Shown piece after piece: positions 7,213 through 15,874 of a stretch of 64,000 bases of DNA. Below the pieces are notes generated by a model that was not told the origin of the DNA, ran no database searches, and worked only from the letters and a program-made list of their open reading frames with translations. The stretch's first letter is position 1. Each line of letters begins with the position of its first letter. Origin of the DNA: Leuconostoc inhae. Its GTDB lineage: Bacteria; Bacillota; Bacilli; Lactobacillales; Lactobacillaceae. The DNA is taken from assembly GCF_019656015.1 (NCBI RefSeq), contig NZ_BPKW01000003.1:27890-91889 (forward strand). The letters run 5' to 3'. The position numbers and the translations under genes were made by a program.

Positions 7213-8040
7213 ATGATTCAGTTGATTTTATCTGACCTTGATGAAACACTATTAAACGATGATGGGTCTATTCATCAAAAAAATATTGATGCCATTCAAA
7301 AATTTACGCAAAATGGTGGCTATTTTGTGCCAAATACTGGTCGATCGTATAAGTCAGTTACTGGCACATTAAATACGCTAGGTTTAAATCAAACAAGACA
7401 ATATGTTGTTTCGTATAACGGCGGGGCGATTGTCGCTATTGATCCTGATGGCAAAGAAGAAGTTATTGCCCAGCATAGTATGTCACTTGATTTGGCAAAA
7501 AAAATTTTTAAGCTTGGACAAATTCAAGCTGATGTCGATACACACATTTATACGTTAGATAAATTATTTATTTATAATATTTCACCCGCTGACAAGCAAT
7601 ATATGAGTGAACGACAAGTACCATATACTGAAATAAAAAGTGATGATTTAACTTTTCTAGCTCATGAAAAACCAATTATGAAAGTTATTTTTGAACATAG
7701 TGAGCCATCGGTACGGCAAAAAATTGCTGATAACGTGACAAACGAGTTAGCGTCATCGGTTTTGTTGACGTTTAGTTCAAATCGTTATGTTGAATTTAAT
7801 CCTAAAGGGGTCGATAAGGGTGTCACTGGATTAGAATTGGCAGATATACTACAGATTAATCATGATAATACAGCTGCCTTAGGTGATAATTTAAATGATG
7901 CGGCACAAATTAAAGCTGCAGGTATCGGTGTAGCTGTTGCCAATGCCAAACAAGAAATTAAAGATATTGCTGATATTGTGTTAACGACAACTAACAATGA
8001 GGCTGCCGTTGCTGATTTTATTGAAAATTATGTGAAATAA
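7213..8040 (+). CDS. Cof-type HAD-IIB family phosphatase
   Basis: HAD hydrolase with motif I LSDLDETLLNDDG (D8 nucleophile, D10), motif II around LLTFSSNRYVEF, motif III Lys at NPKGVDKG, and motif IV LGDNLNDAAQI. The middle cap insert and 275-residue length are those of the Cof/YidA group, which dephosphorylate sugar phosphates and related small molecules. The exact substrate cannot be told from sequence. GAAAGTGAG serves as ribosome site, and a TATAAT at 7177-7182 lies upstream. Two membrane-protein genes follow with almost no gap. Confidence 0.85.
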   Translation: MIQLILSDLDETLLNDDGSIHQKNIDAIQKFTQNGGYFVPNTGRSYKSVTGTLNTLGLNQTRQYVVSYNGGAIVAIDPDGKEEVIAQHSMSLDLAKKIFKLGQIQADVDTHIYTLDKLFIYNISPADKQYMSERQVPYTEIKSDDLTFLAHEKPIMKVIFEHSEPSVRQKIADNVTNELASSVLLTFSSNRYVEFNPKGVDKGVTGLELADILQINHDNTAALGDNLNDAAQIKAAGIGVAVANAKQEIKDIADIVLTTTNNEAAVADFIENYVK

Positions 8041-8042
8041 TT

Positions 8043-8249
8043 ATGAAGAATTGGCTTGCAAGTGTCATGCTTGGCGTGATAACACTCATTTTATTTTTAG
8101 GGCTATTTTTTCTAAGTGATAGCCAACAGTGGCCAAAAGGTATCACAATTGGCTTGACAGTTATTTTATTGATTATTGTTAATGCGAGTTTTACTTGGCT
8201 TTTTTGGCAATCGCGTAAGCAACATTTAAACGAAGAAGAGGATAATTGA
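8043..8249 (+). CDS. Small two-helix membrane protein
   Basis: This 68-residue protein has two hydrophobic segments at about residues 7-26 and 33-55 and a charged C-terminal tail (RKQHLNEEEDN). It starts two bases after the preceding stop and overlaps the next gene, so it is read as part of the same unit. I recognise no family. It may accompany the CPBP protease encoded next. Confidence 0.6.
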   Translation: MKNWLASVMLGVITLILFLGLFFLSDSQQWPKGITIGLTVILLIIVNASFTWLFWQSRKQHLNEEEDN

Positions 8250-8986
8250 ATTTGCTTGATTTAAGGCACGAACCGCAACCAAAGTATCTTTTTCAAAGAA
8301 TAATAAATTTTATTATCGTGACGTTGTTAATCATGATCACGCCGGTACTATTAGGTATTGCAGTATTACAAAAATCTGTTGCGCTACAAGTACTTTGTGT
8401 TTTGATCATGTTTTTAATCTATGCTGCGATTGGTTATTATGCCTATAATTTGTTAAAAAAAACAACAATAAAACCTATTTTCCATAAACCAAATATGAGG
8501 CATTGGCAGCATATTTGGTATCTTATGGGCGTGTTTTCTCTGATGATATGCTTGGAATATGTCATCATTTTTTTACGAATACATCTGACTGGTGTGTCGA
8601 CAACGGCAAATCAAACCGCTATTGATAATTTAACTTCAAATTTGAATGTGACAATGGTTGGTATGATTATATACGGTGTCTTCTTGGCACCTGTTGTTGA
8701 AGAAATTATTTTTCGAGGACTAGTTATTAATTATTTTTTCCGTCAATCATGGTGGTGGGCAAGTATTATTCTTTCAGGCTTATTATTTGCTTTCCCACAT
8801 ATGAATGAGATACCAACTAATTTAGCTGATGTGTTGGGTTATCTGATTTATATGCTCATGGGGATGGTATTGGCCTTTGTATACAAAAAAACTGGTAATT
8901 TACAAGATAGCATCATGATTCATTTTATCAATAATGCTGTTACAATGTTACCGATGCTCATTATGGCAATTAGTAAAGCTATGTAA
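8246..8986 (+). CDS. CPBP-family intramembrane metalloprotease
   Basis: This CAAX-protease/bacteriocin-processing (CPBP, Abi) protein of 246 aa has about seven membrane helices. The conserved motifs are present in order: EEIIFRG (E152, E153, R157), FAFPH (H185) and IHFINN (H226, N230). Members cleave prenylated or other peptides in the membrane, and in lactic acid bacteria some give bacteriocin self-immunity; no bacteriocin gene is seen here. Translation starts at a TTG overlapping the previous stop (TTGA), with GAAGAAGAGG as ribosome site. A 20-bp terminator hairpin follows. Confidence 0.85.
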   Translation: MNLLDLRHEPQPKYLFQRIINFIIVTLLIMITPVLLGIAVLQKSVALQVLCVLIMFLIYAAIGYYAYNLLKKTTIKPIFHKPNMRHWQHIWYLMGVFSLMICLEYVIIFLRIHLTGVSTTANQTAIDNLTSNLNVTMVGMIIYGVFLAPVVEEIIFRGLVINYFFRQSWWWASIILSGLLFAFPHMNEIPTNLADVLGYLIYMLMGMVLAFVYKKTGNLQDSIMIHFINNAVTMLPMLIMAISKAM

Positions 8987-9027
8987 TATAAAAGATGTCG
9001 CTACATGTGTAGCGACATCTTTTATAT
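8986..9027. terminator. Bidirectional terminator between the CPBP gene and pepQ
   Basis: A perfect 20-bp inverted repeat (8986-9005 and 9008-9027) has A-rich and T-rich outer ends, so it can end transcripts from both converging genes. Confidence 0.85.
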
Positions 9028-9034
9028 TGAGTAG

Positions 9035-10132
9035 TTAAAATTGTAATAATTCTTTAGATGTATGCGTGTAGGAAACAAAGCCATCGGTGCTCATGTAACC
9101 TGAATCTTCAAGTCGAACGCCAGCAACACCTGGCATATAAATACCTGGTTCAATTGAAAAAACCATACCTTCTTGTAGTATTAGATCGTTACCAGCCATG
9201 ATTGAGGGGAATTCATGAACAGAGGATCCGAGACCGTGTCCTAAACGGTGTACAAAATAGTCACCATAACCTGCTTTAATAATAATCTGACGCGCAATGG
9301 CATCTAGTTCGCTTGCAGTCATGCCAATTTTTGCCTGTGATTGTGCAGCAAGCTGTGCTTCTAATGTCACTGCATGAATTTCTTTAGCCTGTTTGCTCAC
9401 TTCACCAAAAGCTACTGTGCGAGTGGCGTCAGAGGCATAGCCTTCTGTCATTGTACCTAAATCAAACAGTGCCATATCTCCTTGCTGCAGTGTGCGTGTT
9501 GAAGTTGCACCATGGGGGTCGGCGGCATGATCACCAAATTGTACTAAGGTGTCAAAACTCATAGCAGGGACGCCAGATTTTTTGAGATCATATTCTATTT
9601 TTGCTGCAACGGCTAATTCTGAGATACCTTCAGTTAATGTGTGAAATCCAATATCAAATGCACGATCTGCATCATGGCCAGCAGCAATCATGTGCGCAAT
9701 TTCTGCTGGGGTTTTAATAAGCCTTAGGCGGTTAATTTGATCTGTAATGTCCATATTGAACGAGGCTGATGGATACGCTGATTGCAGCGCATGATAACGT
9801 GAAACTGATAAGTTATCAGCTTCGATAGCAAAAGATTGACCTGGTGTCGCATTTTTGATGTGAGCGGTAAGTTTATCCCAAGGTTTCTCTTGATCTTCAT
9901 AACCAAATGCTTGAAAATGCCAACCGCTTTCTTTCATGCTGTTGACTTCCAAGGCTGGGCCAAATAAAAATGGTGACTGTCCTGATATGAGAACGAGTGC
10001 CAGTACGCGTTCAATCGGATCGGATTCAAATCCTGATAGATAAGCAACGCTATGAAAATCGGTTATTATAGCGCCAGCAAGTGAATTTTTTTCAAGCCAA
10101 GTTGTTAATGTGGCTATTTTTTCCTTATTCAT
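9035..10132 (-). CDS. pepQ: Xaa-Pro dipeptidase (M24 family)
   Basis: This cytoplasmic metallopeptidase cleaves dipeptides ending in proline, which is important for lactic acid bacteria living on peptides. The 365-residue chain has an N-terminal creatinase-like domain and the M24 metal ligands: D in ALFDLGTM, D in YASDATRTV, H in HRLGHGLG, E in FSIEPGIY and E in RLEDSGY. AAAAAAGGATC precedes the ATG. The gene is divergent from ccpA across about 207 bases with a cre site, an arrangement well known in lactic acid bacteria. CcpA may therefore control it as well. Confidence 0.95.
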   Translation of the reverse strand: MNKEKIATLTTWLEKNSLAGAIITDFHSVAYLSGFESDPIERVLALVLISGQSPFLFGPALEVNSMKESGWHFQAFGYEDQEKPWDKLTAHIKNATPGQSFAIEADNLSVSRYHALQSAYPSASFNMDITDQINRLRLIKTPAEIAHMIAAGHDADRAFDIGFHTLTEGISELAVAAKIEYDLKKSGVPAMSFDTLVQFGDHAADPHGATSTRTLQQGDMALFDLGTMTEGYASDATRTVAFGEVSKQAKEIHAVTLEAQLAAQSQAKIGMTASELDAIARQIIIKAGYGDYFVHRLGHGLGSSVHEFPSIMAGNDLILQEGMVFSIEPGIYMPGVAGVRLEDSGYMSTDGFVSYTHTSKELLQF

Positions 10133-10241
10133 AAAAATAGATCCTTTTTTAATTAGTTACTAATTACATTTTAACACTTACAATAAAAATTATCTTTTCT
10201 TGTAACAAACAGAAACAATGATGAAAACTTGTAAAAATAGC

Positions 10242-10259
10242 ATTGTAAGCGTTTGCAAT
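10242..10259. promoter_or_regulatory. cre site (CcpA operator) at the ccpA promoter
   Basis: The 14-base core TGTAAGCGTTTGCA at 10244-10257 matches the cre consensus and is nearly palindromic. It overlaps the -35 element of ccpA (TTTGCA, 10252-10257), which stands 17 bases from TATAAT at 10275-10280. This predicts autorepression of ccpA. The site also lies upstream of the divergent pepQ. Confidence 0.85.
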
Positions 10260-10280
10260 TTGCTATTTCTTTGATATAAT
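10252..10280 (+). promoter_or_regulatory. Promoter of ccpA
   Basis: TTTGCA (10252-10257), 17-base spacer, TATAAT (10275-10280). The leader then contains two copies of AAGAAGG(G)GTCAATTATG. The first opens a 5-codon frame and the second is the ccpA start. Confidence 0.75.
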
Positions 10281-10295
10281 AAGAAGGGGTCAATT

Positions 10296-10313
10296 ATGAA
10301 AAAATTTAATTGA
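10296..10313 (+). CDS. Five-codon leader ORF of ccpA
   Basis: ATG AAA AAA TTT AAT TGA is preceded by AAGAAGGGG. The ribosome site and start are a near-copy of those of ccpA 44 bases later. It may be a decoy or reinitiation leader, or just the by-product of a small duplication. Confidence 0.3.
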   Translation: MKKFN

Positions 10314-10339
10314 ATAAAAAATAAAAAAGAAGGTCAATT

Positions 10340-11347
10340 ATGCAGAAAAAAAATTCAGCAACAATTTACGATGTCGCACACCGTGTAGGCGTGTCTTTAG
10401 CAACAGTTTCTCGGGTTGTTAACGGAAACAGTAATGTACGCGACTCAACAAAACGTAAAGTGTTAGACGCAATCGAGGAACTTGGCTATCATCCAAATGC
10501 TGTTGCGCGTGGATTGGCGTCGAAAAAAACAACAACAATTGGTGTTGTTATGCCAGACGTAACCGATGTCTACTATTCAGAATTAGCGCGTGGTATTGAT
10601 GATGTGGCAAATATGTATCATTATGATGTTTTGTTAACAAATACCGATGAAGATCCTGTTCGCGAAACGATGGCTGTGAACAATTTGGCAAGTAAGCAAG
10701 TTGATGGTATTATTTTTATGGGTAATGAGCTGGACCATGAAGTTGTGAATACAATTTCTGGCGTCAATGCACCAGTTGTCTTAGCAGGTTCTCTAGATAG
10801 TGATGAACAATTACCAAGTGTCAACATTGATTATGTTGCAGCTATTAAAGAGGCGGTCACAGCGGTCATTAAAAATGGACACAATCGTGTGGCAATTGTG
10901 ACCGGACCAGTGGCGCATGCAATTAACGGTATGCATCGTTTGGTTGGTTATAAAAAAGCACTTGAGGAGGCGCAAATAGAATTTGACGATTCTTTATTGT
11001 TTGTAACGCATCAAGATTATGCTGCAGGCCTCCAAGTTGCTGAAAGAATTCTTGCCACAGGTGCAACAGCAGTTGTGACATATGATGACGAGATTGCTAT
11101 TGGCATTATGAATTATTTGCGTGATCATGGCAAAAAAATTCCTGAAGACTTTGAAATCATCACATCAAACGACACTAAGTTTACAATTATAACGCGACCT
11201 CAAGTTACTTCTATTGGGCAACCTAAGTATGATATTGGCGCTGTTGCTATGAGAATGCTGACAAAGTTAATGAACAATGAAAAAATTGAACTCACACAAG
11301 TTAAATTACCACATACTTTAGAACGACGTGGAACGACAATTAATTAA
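10340..11347 (+). CDS. ccpA: Catabolite control protein A
   Basis: LacI-family regulator of 335 aa that, with HPr-Ser-P, represses or activates carbon genes at cre sites. The N-terminal HTH is TIYDVAHRVGVSLATVSRVV, followed by the hinge helix region PNAVARGLASK, which inserts in the minor groove. The core domain ends in a typical LPHTLERRGT. Its position divergent from pepQ with a cre in its own promoter fits the known ccpA locus. The start is set by the second AAGAAGG ribosome site of the leader. This is the likely master regulator of the gluconate, acetoin and other carbon genes in the window. Confidence 0.95.
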   Translation: MQKKNSATIYDVAHRVGVSLATVSRVVNGNSNVRDSTKRKVLDAIEELGYHPNAVARGLASKKTTTIGVVMPDVTDVYYSELARGIDDVANMYHYDVLLTNTDEDPVRETMAVNNLASKQVDGIIFMGNELDHEVVNTISGVNAPVVLAGSLDSDEQLPSVNIDYVAAIKEAVTAVIKNGHNRVAIVTGPVAHAINGMHRLVGYKKALEEAQIEFDDSLLFVTHQDYAAGLQVAERILATGATAVVTYDDEIAIGIMNYLRDHGKKIPEDFEIITSNDTKFTIITRPQVTSIGQPKYDIGAVAMRMLTKLMNNEKIELTQVKLPHTLERRGTTIN

Positions 11348-11379
11348 AAATATATGTTAAAGAAATAAATCCGTAACAA

Positions 11380-11408
11380 TTGACATTTAAACGTAAAAAA
11401 AGTAAACT
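11380..11408 (+). promoter_or_regulatory. Promoter of oatA
   Basis: TTGACA (11380-11385), 17 bases, TAAACT (11403-11408). The predicted start is near 11415. Confidence 0.65.
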
Positions 11409-11467
11409 AATAAAAGTGGTTTGCTTTTTATTTTGAAGAAATGTACTAGGGAAGGTTTGTTTTTCAA

Positions 11468-13327
11468 ATGGGGAAAAGACGTTACATTACAGGTTTTGAT
11501 GGGTTACGTGCGATTGCAGTTATTGGTGTGATGCTTTTTCATCTGATGCCAACTAAAATAATTGGCGGTTGGCTAGGCGTGCCACTTTTTTTTGTGCTTT
11601 CAGGTTATTTAATAACAGACTTGTTAATCCAAGAGTATGATAATACACAGCATATTGCACCGATTAAATTTTATATTCGACGGTTGAAACGTCTTTATCC
11701 GGCATTGGTTGGTATGCTGTTAATCAGCACGACAATTATTTTGTTGTTTGATCAACAACTCATTTACAACTTAAGACATATTTTGATCACTAATCTGGTT
11801 TATGTGTATAATTTTTGGGCAATTAATAATGGTCAATCCTATTTTCAACAATTTGGTGGTTCATCACCTTTTACGCATTTGTGGTCGCTATCTATTGAAG
11901 GGCAATTTTATCTCGTTTGGCCATTTGTTGTATGGGGTGTTTTGAAATTACGCATTAAAAAAATATATGTTTTTGTATCGTTGGTGCTTATGTCAGGAAT
12001 GAGCGCAATTTTAATGGCTGTTTTATACCAACCAAATGCAATTAATCGCGCCTATTATGGCACAGACACACGATTATTTGCAATTTTGTTGGGATCTGCG
12101 TTAGCATTTGTTTGGTCGTCAACCAAATTACGACCAATAGCAAATAAAACATCAAAAAACCTGCTGAATAGTATAGGCGTCGTTTCATTAGTGATTGTGC
12201 TTAGTGGTTTTTTATGGCTAAATGGGCAAAATGATGCGACTTATCATGGCTTAATGTATCTGTTCACTATTATGATTACCATTTTAATTGCAGTTATTGT
12301 GCATCCAGCATCATGGTTTTCAAGCGCCTTTGATAACAAATTTCTAAACTATCTTGGTAAACGCAGTTACAGTATCTATCTATATCAATTACCAGTGTTC
12401 GTTTTTTTTGAAAAATTTGTGCCACACTATAAAACATCTTTCTTAAATATGATCATTGAAGTGTTAATAGTTATTGGAGTTAGTGAATTGAGCTATCGAT
12501 ACATTGAAAAAATTTTCAGTTATACGACAGTATTGAAGCATATATTTCAATGGTTTGTAGCATCACGTAATCGCTTTTTTGGTGGTGTCGTTGTTAGTTT
12601 AATGTATCTGCTTTTTTTAGGAAACGGGCTAACTGATCATCGGGCAGGCATAGCTTTACCAGAAACAAAATTACAAAAAACATTAAAAAAGAATGAAGTT
12701 GAAGTGGCTAAACGTAATGCAATAGCCGAAAAAAAAGCGCATGCATCTGCTTCTAAAAAGCAAAAAAATACAACATTAACAAATGATCAAAAAAATATTG
12801 TGGCAACTTATGGTTTGAAATCCAAACAATATTTGGCTTTTAAAGACTTGCCGTTTAAAGCAGTTGGTGATTCTGTCATGCTAGACGCGGCACCTTATTT
12901 GCAAGAAGTGAATAACAATATGGTAGTAGATGCAGAAGTTGGACGGCAATCGTATCAAACACCACAAATTGTTGAACAATTGGCTAAAAATGGAAAATTG
13001 GCACCAAACATGTTGATTGGATTAGGGACAAATGGTGATATTAAACGTGCTGATCTAGATCAAATGATGACAACGTTTGGTAAAAAGCGTCAAGTTTATT
13101 GGATGAATAATTTTGTCCAGAGCCGTTCATGGCAAGATGAAAATAACAAAATGCTACTTGATGCAGCAAAACATTATCCAAATCTACATGTGATTAATTG
13201 GTTTGAGCTTGCGGAACAACATACTGACTGGTTTGCTGACGATGGTGTGCATCCAGGCCCAGTAGGTGATCGTAACTATGTGCGGTTATTGGTAGAAAAA
13301 GTTAGTCAAGTAAATCATATTAAATAA
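11468..13327 (+). CDS. oatA: Peptidoglycan O-acetyltransferase (acyltransferase-3 + SGNH)
   Basis: Residues 1-400 form the membrane acyltransferase-3 domain (GFDGLRAIAVIGVMLFHL, IRRLKRLYPAL, HLWSLSIEGQFYLVWP). A linker rich in Lys and Ala leads to an extracellular SGNH domain from about residue 460 with GDSVML (nucleophile Ser), GLGTNGD and DGVHPGPVG (Asp/His). This is the OatA layout: acetyl groups are moved across the membrane and placed on MurNAc, which gives lysozyme resistance. The length of 619 aa is normal. It is a single-gene unit with its own promoter, and a weak AGGGAAGG ribosome site lies 12 bases before the ATG. Confidence 0.88.
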   Translation: MGKRRYITGFDGLRAIAVIGVMLFHLMPTKIIGGWLGVPLFFVLSGYLITDLLIQEYDNTQHIAPIKFYIRRLKRLYPALVGMLLISTTIILLFDQQLIYNLRHILITNLVYVYNFWAINNGQSYFQQFGGSSPFTHLWSLSIEGQFYLVWPFVVWGVLKLRIKKIYVFVSLVLMSGMSAILMAVLYQPNAINRAYYGTDTRLFAILLGSALAFVWSSTKLRPIANKTSKNLLNSIGVVSLVIVLSGFLWLNGQNDATYHGLMYLFTIMITILIAVIVHPASWFSSAFDNKFLNYLGKRSYSIYLYQLPVFVFFEKFVPHYKTSFLNMIIEVLIVIGVSELSYRYIEKIFSYTTVLKHIFQWFVASRNRFFGGVVVSLMYLLFLGNGLTDHRAGIALPETKLQKTLKKNEVEVAKRNAIAEKKAHASASKKQKNTTLTNDQKNIVATYGLKSKQYLAFKDLPFKAVGDSVMLDAAPYLQEVNNNMVVDAEVGRQSYQTPQIVEQLAKNGKLAPNMLIGLGTNGDIKRADLDQMMTTFGKKRQVYWMNNFVQSRSWQDENNKMLLDAAKHYPNLHVINWFELAEQHTDWFADDGVHPGPVGDRNYVRLLVEKVSQVNHIK

Positions 13328-13386
13328 CATAGTTAGGCCTTTACAGTCTGATTATATTCGCTTAGAATGGGAGAGAATACAAGTAT

Positions 13387-13425
13387 GGAGGAAGTGTGTA
13401 GATGATACACACGTAAAAAATAAAA
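13387..13425 (+). promoter_or_regulatory. Shine-Dalgarno separated from the budA start by a hairpin
   Basis: GGAGGAA is at 13387-13393. A perfect 7-bp hairpin follows (13394-13400 with 13406-13412, loop GATGA), then 13 A-rich bases and the budA ATG at 13426. No ribosome site lies near that ATG. The ATG inside the loop opens a 4-codon frame ending at 13416. Confidence 0.6.
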
Positions 13426-14139
13426 ATGACTAGTTTATATCAACATGGTACGTTGGCAATGCTTATGGGTAAACAGATGCAGGGAACAATAACAGCTGCT
13501 GAACTTTTAAAACATGGGGACACAGGTATTGGTACACTGACTGGACTCAATGGTGAGGTCATTATTTTAGAAGGTCAAGTCTATCAGGCGCAAAGTGATG
13601 GGCAAGTCAATCATATTACAGACTTAGACACGTTACTGCCGTTTGCATCAATTCATTTTTATAACCCAACTCAAAATTTACCCTTTGACCAGGTTGATTT
13701 TACAACATTGAGTGATCAATTAAAATCCGCACAGTTACAAAATATTTTTTCATCTGTTAATTTTCATGCTGATTTTTCGCGGATGCATGTTCGTATTGCG
13801 CCTAAGCAAGTCACACCATTTCCAAGTTTATTAGAAGTTGCTACGAATCAACCAGAATTTGAAGAGACAAATATATCCGGTACCGTAATGGGCTATTATG
13901 CACCTGAAATATTTAATGGCCCAACGGCAGCTGGTTGGCATTTACACTTTTTGTCTGATGACAAATCTTTTGCTGGACATATTTTGGATTTTTCAGCAAC
14001 TCATGTGACAGGCACGCTGCAAGTATTTGACGAATTTGTGCAACACTTGCCAATTGAGAATGCTGACTTCCGAGGCATGTCATTGGACTTAGATGGCTTG
14101 CATGCTGGTATTGAAGCCAGCGAAGGAGGAAAAAAATAA
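13426..14139 (+). CDS. budA: Alpha-acetolactate decarboxylase
   Basis: Converts alpha-acetolactate to acetoin, a pyruvate outlet and a valve on branched-chain amino-acid precursors. The 237-residue protein begins with LYQHGTLAMLM, as in AlsD/BudA enzymes. The zinc ligands are in the C-terminal segment GWHLHFLSDDKSFAGHILDF (HxH and a third His). The acetolactate synthase gene is not adjacent; udk follows with a one-base overlap. Initiation is unusual: the only good ribosome site is 33 bases upstream, beyond a hairpin. ButA at the end of the window could act on its product. Confidence 0.93.
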   Translation: MTSLYQHGTLAMLMGKQMQGTITAAELLKHGDTGIGTLTGLNGEVIILEGQVYQAQSDGQVNHITDLDTLLPFASIHFYNPTQNLPFDQVDFTTLSDQLKSAQLQNIFSSVNFHADFSRMHVRIAPKQVTPFPSLLEVATNQPEFEETNISGTVMGYYAPEIFNGPTAAGWHLHFLSDDKSFAGHILDFSATHVTGTLQVFDEFVQHLPIENADFRGMSLDLDGLHAGIEASEGGKK

Positions 14140-14774
14140 TGGTTCAAAAACCATTAGTGATTGGTATTACAGGTGGTTCTGGTTCTGGAAAGACAACTGT
14201 CAGTCGTGAACTAGTACGTCGTTTAACTGCGGATGGCTCTTCTGCAATTTTGTTACAACAAGATTCATATTATAAGAGTCAATCTGACAAACCAATGTCT
14301 GAACGTATATTAACCAACTATGATCATCCAGATTCTTTCGAAACAGATTTGTTTATTTCAGACTTGCGTCGCTTATTACGACATGAATCAATTAATAAGC
14401 CAATATATGATTACGAACAGCATACACGCTCTCAAGAAGTTGAAAATGTTGAACCGGCAGATGTTGTGATTGTTGATGGTGTTTTACTATTTAACGATGA
14501 GCGCGTACGTGATTTGCTTGATATGAAAATCTTTGTTGATACAGATGATGATATTCGTTTTTTGCGTCGTTTAGAACGCGATATTGAAGAACGTGGTCGC
14601 ACTGTTCGTGGTGTCATTGAACAATATTTGGCGACTGTTAAGCCGATGTATCATCAGTTCGTTGAACCAACGAAACGCTATGCGAATATTATTGTCCCAG
14701 AAGGTGGCGAAAATTTAGTAGCGATTGATATGTTAACAAATCAAGCCAAGGCGATGATTAAACAACCTAAATAA
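14139..14774 (+). CDS. udk: Uridine kinase
   Basis: Pyrimidine salvage kinase that phosphorylates uridine and cytidine. The P-loop is GITGGSGSGKTT at the N-terminus. The family motif DSYYKSQSD, the PDSFETDLFISDL segment and RRLERDIEERGRT lid are present. The 211-residue length is normal. GAAGGAGG ends the upstream gene, and the start overlaps the budA stop (TAATG). The two genes appear to be co-translated although their pathways differ. Confidence 0.95.
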   Translation: MVQKPLVIGITGGSGSGKTTVSRELVRRLTADGSSAILLQQDSYYKSQSDKPMSERILTNYDHPDSFETDLFISDLRRLLRHESINKPIYDYEQHTRSQEVENVEPADVVIVDGVLLFNDERVRDLLDMKIFVDTDDDIRFLRRLERDIEERGRTVRGVIEQYLATVKPMYHQFVEPTKRYANIIVPEGGENLVAIDMLTNQAKAMIKQPK

Positions 14775-14785
14775 TAGGCTTAATG

Positions 14786-14820
14786 AAAAAAGATTGTCCA
14801 ACAATGGACAATCTTTTTTT
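14786..14820. terminator. Bidirectional terminator between udk and the rpiR-type gene
   Basis: A 12-bp stem (14789-14800 with 14805-14816) with loop ACAA has A-rich and T-rich flanks on both sides. Confidence 0.85.
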
Positions 14821-15667
14821 AGTGTGAACGCGTTTCCTCAATAATGTTGCGCATAGTATCCACAACGTTTTGTGTTTTTTTAGATAATTGCGAACCGACA
14901 ATTGTAAATAAGGTATCAATAATGGTGATTTGGGCAATAAGAGAACTCATAGATTCGCTTCGAAAATTGATTTCTTCAGCAAGTGACAGTAACACCAAAT
15001 CGGCTATTTTAGATAGCGGTGAATCAGCAAAAGAAGTTATTGCAATAACTTTAACGCCGTTTTCTTTTAGTTTTTGAGCAATCAGTAAGGTATCTTTGTT
15101 ACGACCTGAGTGAGAAATAACCACTGCAGCATCATCTGCGTCTAATTTGACTGCTTGCATAAGCTGAATATCATAATCAGGATGTGCTATAACATCAAGC
15201 GGGGTGCGTAAAAATTTGTGATAGGCATTAAAGGCAACAATGGATGATCCGCCTATACCAAAAAAACCAACACGTTTAGCATGAATCAAGTAATGACTGG
15301 CATCATCTAGTAAATCAGGAGATAAATTATTAATGGTAGCATTTAATGCATTAGTTGCACCAGCAAAAACTTTTTGTCCGATTGCTGCAGTATCATCTTC
15401 ATCAGTAATCTCACCAAAAAAATCAGACGTTGCTGATTTTGGTGCGCTTGCCAAGGCAACAGAAAAATCGCGAAAAGAATCGAAGCCCACTTTTTTAGCA
15501 AAGCGAGAAATAGTTGCAGTTGAAACACCAGAGCCAACAGAAAGTTCTTGAATAGTTGCTTCTCCCGCAAGATTAGTATCTCGAATGACATAATCAATTA
15601 ATTTATTTTCAGTTGTATTGAATTGCTTTTTTTGAGCGCGAAGCTGCGCTATAATGTTGCGTGACAT
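14819..15667 (-). CDS. MurR/RpiR-family transcriptional regulator (likely gluconate regulator)
   Basis: The 282-residue protein has the RpiR-type N-terminal HTH (TIQELSVGSGVSTATISRFAKKVGF, seen in parts) and a C-terminal SIS sugar-phosphate binding domain (FFGIGGSSIVAFNA, AVVISHSGRNKDTL). Such regulators respond to phosphosugars. It is divergent from gnd-gntK-gntP, and the intergenic region holds dyad operators at the gnd promoter, so a role in sensing 6-phosphogluconate and controlling these genes is the natural inference. Whether it activates or represses is not shown by the sequence. Confidence 0.85.
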   Translation of the reverse strand: MSRNIIAQLRAQKKQFNTTENKLIDYVIRDTNLAGEATIQELSVGSGVSTATISRFAKKVGFDSFRDFSVALASAPKSATSDFFGEITDEDDTAAIGQKVFAGATNALNATINNLSPDLLDDASHYLIHAKRVGFFGIGGSSIVAFNAYHKFLRTPLDVIAHPDYDIQLMQAVKLDADDAAVVISHSGRNKDTLLIAQKLKENGVKVIAITSFADSPLSKIADLVLLSLAEEINFRSESMSSLIAQITIIDTLFTIVGSQLSKKTQNVVDTMRNIIEETRSH

Positions 15668-15733
15668 AGTTTAATATTTCCTAAATTAGTTTAGTTAAAA
15701 ATGACGTGCCATACGATTTTTTCAACGTAATAA

Positions 15734-15774
15734 TTGTATACAGTATCGCTTGTTTGAATACATTAAGTATACAA
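15734..15774. promoter_or_regulatory. Inverted repeat TTGTATAC...GTATACAA
   Basis: Perfect 8-bp arms at 15734-15741 and 15767-15774, with centres 33 bases apart (about three helical turns), in the rpiR-gnd intergenic region. This is a possible second operator, closer to the regulator's own promoter. Confidence 0.4.
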
Positions 15775-15779
15775 GATTA

Positions 15780-15830
15780 GAAAATTATTTACAATAATAG
15801 GTTGCAATATGTAAATAATTTTCATATAAT
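15780..15830 (+). promoter_or_regulatory. gnd promoter with a pair of RpiR-type dyad operators
   Basis: The -35 TTGCAA (15802-15807) and -10 TATAAT (15825-15830) are 17 bases apart. Perfect 14-bp inverted arms occupy 15780-15793 and 15810-15823. Each arm with its next base is itself a dyad of the form TGnAAA-N3-TTTnCA (for example TGTAAATAATTTTCA at 15810-15824). One lies between -35 and -10, the other just upstream of -35, so bound protein should block polymerase. Confidence 0.7.
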
Positions 15831-15874
15831 AAGTATGTAACAAAAATACAAAAAATATAAGAGGTAAGTAAACC

